A stretch of 14,447 nucleotides of DNA from assembly GCA_025558075.1 (NCBI GenBank), contig JAHLKF010000064.1, forward strand, positions 1 to 14,447. The letters run 5' to 3'. Below the pieces are notes generated by a model. That model saw only the letters and a list, made by a program, of their open reading frames with translations, made no database searches and had not been told where the DNA came from. The stretch is from Gaertneriomyces semiglobifer. Taxonomy: Eukaryota; Chytridiomycota; Chytridiomycetes; Spizellomycetales; Spizellomycetaceae. Made by a program: the position numbers and the translations under genes. Shown here piece by piece: positions 6,922-14,447 of this stretch; the first letter of the stretch is position 1, and every line of letters starts with the position of its first letter.

Positions 6922-9450
6922 TCAGGGTTCCTTGCGGCCATGGTCCTTCGCGCCCAGCTCGGAATCGCTGGATTGCCTTCCACCAGTGGGAGGAACGTAA
7001 CTTTTGCTGGTTCCCTTGACGCCCCACGCCTTCAATCCATCAATAATACCTTCGACATCCATTTTACGATCAACAGCACCCTCAAAGTTGCCATGTACGT
7101 TCTGTTGCATGCCATCCACGACGCTTGGAGTCTTGGCAAACAGCCCCATTGTTTCGGCTTCCGATGGCTCATTCCGTGGAGATCCAGGAGCAGACGTGGG
7201 CCGGGGTACTTTCTGGTGGTATTTGAGGTTGACAAGATCATCACGCTCCTTGCCAGAAGCAGCGTCTGACTCATATCCAACTGCGTAAAGCCCAACATCC
7301 TCGTCATCAAAACCCTTTGGACGGTTGGCGCCAATCTTTCCAGGAGGAAGCATGGTAGCATCATAAACCCCTAATCCACCAAGGGTAATTCCCACCTCAC
7401 CAACGGCTCCGTGAATCTTTTCGTATTCGCTAACGACGTCCGGCCACTTCCTCCGTACGGCAACCCAACGGGCTTTGACGTATTCCAGACCCATCCTCTT
7501 CCAATCGAGCAAGTCGCTCAGACGCTCCGTTCTGTTACGCTGGTTGATTCTTTGACGACGGCTCTTTTGGCAGAACTCCATCATGCATTCAGCCAACTGC
7601 TGACAAGACTCTTCGACGGATTTGAGGCGACGGTCCACAATGTAGATACCGTAGTCCGGGGGATGAGAGATCATCTCATCCATAAAGCACCCGAATCCAG
7701 AAAGGTTCGTGGTGATACTGGGGACACCCATTACTGTGCACTCAGCGGGCGTGTAGCCCCAAGGCTCATAGTAACTGGGGAAGACACCCAAGTGGCAACC
7801 ACGCACAAATTCTTCGTAGTCCAGTCCCAATATAGGGTTGTTGGAGTTCAAGAACTCCGGGTGGAAAATGACCTTCACACGGTCTTCAGGAGCATTAAAG
7901 AGCTTGACTTGCCGAATTTGTGACAGGATCGGGTCGGCTGCCGAGTTCGCCATGTTGTGTGTGACGACAGGAGGTAAGGAGTCTCTTTTCAGCGCGAAGA
8001 TGCGTCTCTTGAGCAACACGAAATCTTGATCCGTGACCAGTGATTGTGACTCGGGAAGTCTACCTTTCGCCGCAGATTCGAATAACCGACTACCGATGCT
8101 TCGTTGAACCTCTTCCACAGTGTCTTTCAGCTGCTTCATGACAGCTTGCCCTTTGAGAGCGTCAACGGTGAAACTGTGAGTCTGCGCGGGCATGATAATG
8201 AAGGCCACCACGGTGACAGGCGAGTTAATGTGCTTCAACATCGCATTCAACCGAGCCATACTCTCAATGAACATGTCAACGCCCTTATTCCTGTACTCGT
8301 AACGACCAGCCGTGAAAAAGTAAATAGTGTTGTCCAGATCAAAGTCGTTATAACCGTAGAAGTGACCACGAGTGAACTCGTGAATCTTCTCCTTGGCCTT
8401 GGCGTGCAAGTTCTGGAACTCGTGGAGAGCAGAGAACTTGACGACATTGAGACCATTAGGCGTAATGCCGTCCGGCTTGCGCTTCAGAAGCCATTCGGCT
8501 TCATACGCAGTGATGTGCGAAACAGTCGTGAAAACATCGGCACAGTGGGTGGCAGCACGTTCAATACAGTAGCGGTGGTAAATACCACGTTTACCGGCTT
8601 CAGCGTCCACATCGAACCATTTGAGGTTGTTGTAAAAATCGACATCACCGGCGCAGAGGTACCGCCCAAGGAGCGTAGCATGGGTTGTAAAAATGGTAGC
8701 AATGTTGAGCGCGCGCTTGCGAAGCAAGACAAGGGCGACTCCAGCGAGCCATTCGTGAACATGTGCAATCATGGCAGGCTTCGTGTTGGGCACGCGTTCA
8801 CTTAGGTCCGAAGATGGGTAGGTATCGTGGAATTGGGATTGGTGTTGGAACTGGATAGAGGAGAAAAAGAGTCATTACAGGATTCATAGTGTAAGTCAAC
8901 CTGAGAAACAAAGGGGTTCTGTCACGTACCTCACCCAAGAACCACGCAACTAGGTATCCAAACACGATCGCCTCATTCGTTTCTTTATCGTCACTGGGAC
9001 TTGGAATTCCTGCAATATTCCAAAGGTCTGCTTTCCATTCATTCATGCGATGACCTGCACTTCCCACATCTAGCAGCAAGACGTGGGGCGCACCCTCAAT
9101 CAGCCATCGTCCGTAAAGGAAGTTTACTCCGCGTGATTCGAGAGATTCTAGTGTAGCTTTCAGCGCAGGGGACTGGTAGGTGGTAATCGCTTCCACTTCC
9201 ATATGCGCCGACTTGTAGTTGAGCGGTCCGAGAAGAAGGTATCGATCGCCATATTCGGCTGCTGTGACCGGTGCTTTGGATTTGATAACAGTGTAGATAC
9301 CTCCGACTATTCCATAACAAAATGAAGAAATGAGCGTACTGCTAACGCCACATGCATCATTGCTGGACCCTGATACTCACCCTTGTTAGCGACCTCCCAA
9401 GCGCACTCGAACAGTAACGGCTTCGTGATATCGAGGTTTACGTCTTCCAT
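6922..9450 (-). CDS. GSY1: Glycogen [starch] synthase (glycosyltransferase family 3)
   Basis: Cytosolic enzyme that transfers glucose from UDP-glucose to the non-reducing ends of glycogen. Exons (minus): 9450-9381, 9306-8930, 8850-6922; 791 aa, introns 74 and 79 bp, phases close. The start [20 protein letters not shown] flows over the first splice into [11 protein letters not shown], the nucleotide-sugar-binding start of the fold. [10 protein letters not shown] lies at 177-186. The E-x7-E signature [10 protein letters not shown] places the catalytic glutamates at 511 and 519. The glucose-6-phosphate/kinase-sensing arginine cluster [15 protein letters not shown] (579-593) is intact. The C-terminal tail contains [10 protein letters not shown] (699-708) and other Ser/Thr-Pro sites typical of inhibitory phosphorylation in this family. 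The length is slightly above the usual 690-740 aa because of the tail. The gene is complete and looks functional, with regulation by G6P and phosphorylation expected from the family. The symbol follows yeast usage and is by homology only. Confidence 0.97.
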
Positions 9451-10794
9451 CCTTGCTTTACGCACGTGGACTTGTTATTTCAGACGCTGCTGAGTACGTG
9501 ATATGACTGCTGTATGGCAGAAAGGAATAGAGGATAACGATGAGATCCAGTTCGTATGACAAGACAGTAAAAACGCTGCAAGGGTCCACATGACCCTTCT
9601 CGCCCACCAAAGGCAAGCAGCTCATACAATGACACTGTAGTGATGAGCACTATCATCGTCAAAAGCGGCCACCGCAATATGCGAGTTTAGGTCGGATCAT
9701 GTCGATGGGTTATCGGCCCAGCGTCCCATCGATTATAAGCGCTCCTCTCCAAATTGTTCACGTACCTTCTTTTATGATTATCAGATGATAACTGCTCGAC
9801 GAAAGAGTAAAGAGGAGATGGGAGGCCTCCCTCCGTTCTTATAGCTGAATAGGTTCTGAATAGGGGCAAATGGATGGCAGAGAGGCTGTGAGTGGTGGTT
9901 CAAACCAGTAGAGGTGTTGCTTGCCGCGTACTTTGTTGTTGTTGGTCAAACAAGATCCAATTACAACGGGAATTTTAACTAACACTGATGGGGGGTTGCG
10001 CTCAGATCTAAACCTATATAGAATCAAGGAGCTTCACCTGCTCTTCCAGTCTGCCTTCTGGTTTTACCTGCTGTCCTTTTGCTTTGCCTGTTTGTATCGG
10101 CCTATTGTCATTGTGTAGATCGGACTATGAGTCTAGAATGACATGACATCACCGTGACAAACCACCAAGTCAACGAACAACAACAAGAGCAACCACACAG
10201 CAATCCCCGCCGTAGATGCAAACACACTTCTATTGTCGGACTCTTAATTCCCCAAAATCAAGAAATCAACCAGCGACTAACAAGCACTGCATTGAGTCCA
10301 GGGTGGGATGATGTCAGTCGGGATGTTATTTTCTATTGTTCTTCATTACGAAGATGCTCGCCACCTCACACGACCCCACTTGTTTAGCTCAGCGGAATGG
10401 ACTCTCTCCATTCTGAAAGAACTGGCATTGCGCAAAGTGTCGTAACTTCATTTCTTGCTGTGCCTAAATCTGGCGAAGAGTTAAAGGATTGAACAGCCCC
10501 CGTTCTACATTTACACTGGAAGCATTCGGTAGGCGCCCACAATCCTTCCAAGAGGCGGTCCACGAACTTGCGATAGATCAAGAGCATTGGCTCAACGACT
10601 TGTTTGCATACCCAACGTTGTCCAATTATGTACAGTTTTCATGGCCCTATTCAGAAGGGTTTGTCCAAGACACTCACTCAGTCTACAAAGCAGCCGTCCA
10701 ATGATAATTATAAACATGTCCAGCATGTTCGCTTCTTTTGTCCATGTCATATCCGCTCCCTTCGCCTAACCGTACCTTCCGGCAATACCACTTC
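9451..10794. other. Long intergenic region upstream of glycogen synthase, no supported gene
   Basis: This 1.3-kb stretch separates the glycogen synthase start from the stop of the PX gene. It must contain the glycogen synthase promoter and leader and the 3' UTR of the PX gene. It has only short overlapping open frames (60-77 codons) without domain features or coding bias that I can see. A TATA-like CTATATA occurs near 10012-10018, too far from the ATG to assign. A small CAA-rich stretch lies at about 10172-10195. No tRNA, transposon or long repeat is visible. Confidence 0.5.
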
Positions 10795-13104
10795 TTAATC
10801 ACGCCAGCCCAAATCCATGCCTTTTCTACCTTTCTTCAAACTGAACCCTTTCTTTCCAGTATGAGCTCTCACAAGACTATCCGCTCTCTTCAAATTGCTT
10901 CGCCCTATCTCCCAAATCACCACTCCACCAACTTTTCCTTGTCGCCTCCGTTCTTCGTCCTTGCGTGTATTCCAGATTCCCAACTTGGACGAATTGGAAG
11001 ATCCATTGCTGCGCCCCGTTAATCGTCTCCTGACACGTAGCAAAGCTCCCGTAGCACCGTGCTTGGCACCCGGAGTAGTAAGTCCAAGAAACTCTTGAAC
11101 GACCGGTAAAAACAGCACTGGTGCATGATCGGCAATCCACTTCAAAAGACTTTCAAATGCCACGCGCCGCTCTTCCACAACCTTTTTATCAAACCGACGG
11201 AACATTGTTCGGGCTGGCATGCTCGGCAACTCACTAAACTTTCCTTTTTGATCACTGTTAATAAATAGTTCCACTTGTTCCCATAGATCTCTGAACTCGC
11301 GATAACGTCTGCCAACGCGTGCTTTCACCTTTTCACCCTCGACGCTAGTGACCCAATACAAGGTATACCCCTTTTGGCGCGTGAGTAATGCAGAAAACGT
11401 CGACGGAGGAGGAATGTACACCGGGTTCGTCACATGAATGGTGTAACGCAACGCTTTTCCTTGTTGATTTCGAGGTGGGGACGGGGTAGACAGTATAGGG
11501 GCCGTGTAGACACGTCGAGGGCTGGACGGAAGTGTGTTCGAGTGATGTTTCACGCCGCGCGGTATCTCTGGACAATCGGGCAGTGGAGCCGACAAAGGTG
11601 CTGGTGAAGACCGTCGGCGCGCCAGAAGACGTGACCAAGAAGGTGTAGATTCAGTACGTGGCGATTGCGACAAGGGAAGTTCATCCGCTTGATGGTATAT
11701 GAATGACTGCATGGTTGGAGGTGATGACAGGGTCGACACGCGCTTGTCTCTTCTCGTTAAAACCGCCGGTTTCGCTAGCGGTCGGCGAAGCGTCGGCGTG
11801 TCCAGATCAGATTCATCATGCTCCGACGTGCAGGCAGTCTGATCCGCATTCGGCTCCGCATCGTCCTCATTATCAGGTTCATCGTCGGCAGAGTCATTTC
11901 CATTGTCATGGTCAGTATCATTGTCGAACCATCCACCATAAAATCGGCCCTGTCGGCCATCGTCCAATCCCATGCTTCCCATGCACTCATCCAGGTCCGC
12001 TACACTAAAACCACAGTCACTTTCATTATCAGAGGCCGCAGGCGCCGAGTCAGAAGCGCGTCGCTGTCTCCACTTGTTTGTGTACTCTTCGCTTTCGGAA
12101 TCATGGTGAACGGACTGCGTCACAGAGTCCAAAGATCGGCGGCTAGATGAAACTCGGGAAACGGCCGGAGATGTCGAAAATGAGGCGCCATACGTATGCG
12201 AAAAGGATCGATGATGTGCTGGTCTGGGTGATTGATGTGCAGGCCCTTCTGATCGAGCTAAATCCTCGTCTGAGGGCTTTTTGTCGCCGAACCATGTACG
12301 GAGGACACCGCCCAAAAACCCGTGCTCATCAGTGGGTGCAATCAGCGAGGAGCGCTTGACTTTCCCTAATCCCCACCACAGAGATTCTTCCTCCTTTTCT
12401 TCATCGTTGCGTGCGGGAGATGGCTGATAACTGACGGGTGCGGACATACTGGAGATGCGGCGTATTGTTCGCGGCCGTGCGGTTGGGATGTTCTGGGCAG
12501 GTGATGAGGAATAAAAGCGCGCTTGCGCCTGCCAGAGGTCTGTTAAGAATGGCTTTGGTGTCGGAGGTGAGGTTACAGATTCCAGCCTAGAAGCCGTTGT
12601 GCCGGAGAAGGACAAGGACCGCGAATGAGCCAACGAGGGAGCAGGTGAGAAAGCCGAAACCGCACACTCTGTATCGCTTTGAAAGTCGTCCCGGATATCG
12701 TCCGTCGCCTCGTGCAGGTCGGTTTCAGCCTCCGTATGTCGCCGGGAGTCATCCTCATCATCGTCATCATCATCAGCGTCGGCGTCATCCGGATCATGAC
12801 TATGGGTCAAGCCAGAGTCGTATTCATCTTGGTTCTCGTGACTATCCTCGGTATCGCCAGCATTCAGGTGCTCATCCTCGCCATTATCATCCCAACATTT
12901 GGTATCTGAAGGGCCATTCCATGTAGGGATTCTCCCACGACGGGCATACCCTGAGGGTTTTTGGGGGTAGCAGCTTTCAAATGTGACAGTCCGACGTCCC
13001 AAAGAGTCGCCATTCATGATTTTTGAGTCAACCCTCTCCAGTCCATGATTGTAGCTAGCGGTTGTGTTGACTCCAGTGGTGCCGCTAGTCTGCATGCTTC
13101 TCAA
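10795..13104 (-). CDS. PX (phox homology) domain protein with long acidic/Ser-rich N-terminal region
   Basis: This is an uninterrupted 769-aa frame from ATG to stop. Residues 553-675 form a PX domain, a phosphoinositide (usually PI3P) membrane-binding module of endosomal proteins: YTIHVTNPVYIPP, LYWVTSVEG, the ligand-contact motif RRYREF (599-604), the proline loop ELPSMPAR, and RRVAFESLLKWIADH ending in FLPVVQEFLGL. The first 550 residues appear disordered, with Asp/Glu runs near residues 107-120 and again mid-protein, and many Ser-Pro sites. After PX comes a very basic tail (LLRVRRRLTGR, KGFSLKKGRKG) that could add membrane or nucleic-acid affinity. I see no BAR, SH3, RGS or transmembrane segment, so it does not match a standard sorting nexin or NADPH-oxidase organiser. 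Recruitment to endosomal or vacuolar membranes is an inference from the domain. It has no introns, unlike its neighbours. Confidence 0.88.
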   Translation of the reverse strand: MRSMQTSGTTGVNTTASYNHGLERVDSKIMNGDSLGRRTVTFESCYPQKPSGYARRGRIPTWNGPSDTKCWDDNGEDEHLNAGDTEDSHENQDEYDSGLTHSHDPDDADADDDDDDEDDSRRHTEAETDLHEATDDIRDDFQSDTECAVSAFSPAPSLAHSRSLSFSGTTASRLESVTSPPTPKPFLTDLWQAQARFYSSSPAQNIPTARPRTIRRISSMSAPVSYQPSPARNDEEKEEESLWWGLGKVKRSSLIAPTDEHGFLGGVLRTWFGDKKPSDEDLARSEGPAHQSPRPAHHRSFSHTYGASFSTSPAVSRVSSSRRSLDSVTQSVHHDSESEEYTNKWRQRRASDSAPAASDNESDCGFSVADLDECMGSMGLDDGRQGRFYGGWFDNDTDHDNGNDSADDEPDNEDDAEPNADQTACTSEHDESDLDTPTLRRPLAKPAVLTRRDKRVSTLSSPPTMQSFIYHQADELPLSQSPRTESTPSWSRLLARRRSSPAPLSAPLPDCPEIPRGVKHHSNTLPSSPRRVYTAPILSTPSPPRNQQGKALRYTIHVTNPVYIPPPSTFSALLTRQKGYTLYWVTSVEGEKVKARVGRRYREFRDLWEQVELFINSDQKGKFSELPSMPARTMFRRFDKKVVEERRVAFESLLKWIADHAPVLFLPVVQEFLGLTTPGAKHGATGALLRVRRRLTGRSNGSSNSSKLGIWNTRKDEERRRQGKVGGVVIWEIGRSNLKRADSLVRAHTGKKGFSLKKGRKGMDLGWRD
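12751..12797. repeat. Imperfect ATC/GTC trinucleotide run inside the PX gene
   Basis: A short impure trinucleotide tract (plus strand: ATC, CTC, GTC, GCG units) encodes the Asp/Glu run on the minus strand. Such tracts slip during replication and often vary in length between strains. It is in frame, so changes of whole units would not break the gene. Confidence 0.6.
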
Positions 13105-14116
13105 GGAAGGGGTGAACTATGAGGGGCTCTCGTCTTTTTCTCTCAGGTCCAGCTACGGGAACACTTGGAAGGAGGTCAGCCAAGGGCAAAGAAACGAATC
13201 CTCGACCTTACGCCGGCCCCTTCAAAAGCGGCCAAAAGGTACTGCTTGCTGGTGGTGTTCTCTGTGAAATGGGCCACCAAAATTATGCAGCGTCCCTTTT
13301 CGTTCCAGGCAGGACACGTACAAAATTATATTGCTCGCACTATTGGACAACCGCTAATGCCTCATACAAGTGATTCTGCCGAGGAGTGAGTGTGTATGCG
13401 AGTACCAAGCCCACAGTGTTCTACCACTACCATGTAGCTTCCTCTGATGAGATGTGTGGTCAGCTATGGAATGTCAACTCTGTGCACTATGGCGTAATGC
13501 AACGGTATGTTTTGAAGGTTCACACGGCGATGGACGGGACGAGGCAGGTTGGTCTAGTTTTAATACACTCGGTGAAAGGCTGGATTCTTACGGCAATGAA
13601 TACTGCGGCAGGCGAACGCTTCCCAGGTTCGAGAAGGTCACGCCACTCGTTCGCACTATTAATGCGGGGACCCAGCCAGGAAGGTTCACAGTAGAAGGCG
13701 CAAAATACCACTGAGGGGAGCGAATCCAGATGTAATTGAACTTTAAACAGCACACAAGACCATAGCAAGATTGTGTTCCCCGGTCATTAGCACCAGGACA
13801 ATTGTGAATGTGCACCCACATTTCCTCCAGCAAAGCATCTCACCCACTCTCGAGCGGCGGCACCCGGAGGCGGAACAATATGGCAGATCCCAGACCACTT
13901 TGCAAATTCAGCAACATCACCTCGTCCATTTGATGTTCCGAGCAGCAACCTTCTCTTCTGGACGCCCGGTTCACATCGCTCAAAGGCTGATATTCCTTTC
14001 AATCGCAGCCCGGTGGGAATGTTCCCAGGCCAGTCACATGCTTAACGCCGCTGATGTTTAACGCCACCGAAGACTAAACTCTACTTAGCTGTAAGTAACT
14101 GTAGAGCTTGTATCCA
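13105..14116. other. Intergenic region upstream of PX gene, no supported gene
   Basis: This holds the 5' flank of the PX gene and the upstream flank of the third tRNA. Several 60-100 codon frames occur on both strands (for example plus 13119-13373 and 13386-13694, minus 13520-13768 and 13787-14002). None shows a recognisable domain, and they contradict each other on opposite strands. I found no transposon ends, no long repeat and no second RNA gene. A diverged or very short gene cannot be excluded. Confidence 0.45.
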
Positions 14117-14189
14117 GCCCGGCTAGCTCAATCGGCAGAGCGTGAGGCTCTTAACCTCAAGGTTGTGGGTTCGACCCCCACGTCGGGCT
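14117..14189 (+). tRNA. tRNA-Lys (anticodon CTT), copy 3
   Basis: All 73 bases match copy 2, and it differs from copy 1 only at D-loop position 20 (C versus T). The anticodon loop is CTCTTAA, with a complete acceptor, D, anticodon and T arm, no intron and no encoded CCA. A TTTT run at 14196-14199 follows closely, so it has a normal Pol III terminator. Confidence 0.97.
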
Positions 14190-14195
14190 AAATCC

Positions 14196-14199
14196 TTTT
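14196..14199 (+). terminator. RNA polymerase III T-run terminator of tRNA-Lys copy 3
   Basis: A TTTT run lies 7 bases after the tRNA 3' end on the same strand, at the expected place for Pol III termination. Confidence 0.7.
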
Positions 14200-14402
14200 G
14201 CCACGCCCCCAAATTTTAAGGTCAGCACGCGTGTAAAACTGGCAGAAAAGCAACTTTCTCAGTTGGGGCTTCTCAAGCATCGCCTGGAAATCAGCACTGG
14301 TTAGTCGGAATACTTTCCCTTACCCTGATCCAGTGCGCCAGACTCAAAGCCTGTGCTTTGAGAGATGCATCAATCCCACAGTTTGCCCATGTACTACCAA
14401 GG

Positions 14403-14447
14403 ATGAGTGAGTTCAAGATGAGTGGACTGTTGGGGCTTCCTCGTGCA
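14403..14447 (+). CDS. Possible first exon of an unidentified gene, cut by the right edge
   Basis: An ATG at 14403 opens a frame of 15 codons (MSEFKMSGLLGLPRA) that is still open at the window edge. It is too short to identify, and it may be chance. It lies 213 bp beyond the third tRNA. Confidence 0.2.
   Translation, partial: MSEFKMSGLLGLPRA

Noticed and set aside
6588..7027. Minus-strand frames running across tRNA copy 2 and the glycogen synthase end
   Set aside because: They overlap a clear tRNA and the real C-terminus of glycogen synthase in another frame.
7411..7923. Plus-strand frame of 170 codons
   Set aside because: It is also antisense to the catalytic half of glycogen synthase and has no recognisable content.
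8104..8805. Long plus-strand frame (233 codons) opposite glycogen synthase
   Set aside because: It is antisense to a highly conserved coding exon, has no domain features, and follows from codon bias of the real gene.
12679..12909. Plus-strand frame of 76 codons that looks like a very hydrophobic, membrane-like protein
   Set aside because: It is exactly antisense to the Asp/Glu-rich part of the PX protein. GAT/GAC repeats read backwards give ATC/GTC, that is Ile and Val, so the hydrophobicity is an artefact.
2521..14189. tRNA copies as attachment sites of an integrated element
   Set aside because: There is no integrase, no direct-repeat remnant of a tRNA end, and the intervening genes are ordinary intron-containing fungal genes.
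1..14447. CRISPR array, insertion sequence or bacterial operon structure
   Set aside because: No regularly spaced repeats, terminal inverted repeats or transposase frames were seen, and the spliced genes show a eukaryotic nuclear locus.

Overview
The window looks like nuclear DNA of a fungus, most likely a zoosporic (chytrid-type) fungus. The evidence is: a fungal-type glycogen synthase; an RRM+YTH protein of the fungal pattern; eukaryotic tRNA genes with internal A and B boxes, no encoded CCA and a U73 discriminator; many short introns (about 40-86 bp) with GT..AG ends; and a GAF-GAF-PAS-class III cyclase architecture that is not expected in yeasts or moulds but fits early-diverging fungi. 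The phylum is an inference; I cannot name the species.

Layout, left to right. (1) <1..1936, minus: RRM+YTH m6A-reader-like protein in six exons, running off the left edge. (2) 1937..2520: no confident gene. (3) 2521..2593, minus: tRNA-Lys(CTT). (4) 2708..6417, minus: about 12 exons, roughly 992 aa, two GAF domains, a PAS-like domain and a class III nucleotidyl cyclase fold that lacks its catalytic residues. (5) 6577..6649, plus: second tRNA-Lys(CTT), head to head with gene 4. (6) 6922..9450, minus: glycogen synthase, three exons, 791 aa. (7) 9451..10794: no supported gene. (8) 10795..13104, minus: single-exon 769-aa PX-domain protein with a long acidic and Ser-rich N-terminal part. (9) 13105..14116: no supported gene. 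(10) 14117..14189, plus: third tRNA-Lys(CTT). (11) 14190..14447: a possible first exon at the right edge only.

All four protein genes lie on the minus strand, but they do not form an operon or an obvious pathway. The exon models came from reading conserved domains across frames; every intron phase in genes 1, 4 and 6 closes, which is the main internal support. The most notable observation is that gene 4 has substitutions at both metal-binding positions and at the transition-state Asn/Arg positions of class III cyclases. It therefore looks like a receptor-like pseudocyclase rather than a working enzyme. Second-rank observations are two in-frame, stop-free introns that could be retained silently, and three nearly identical tRNA-Lys(CTT) genes within 11.7 kb.
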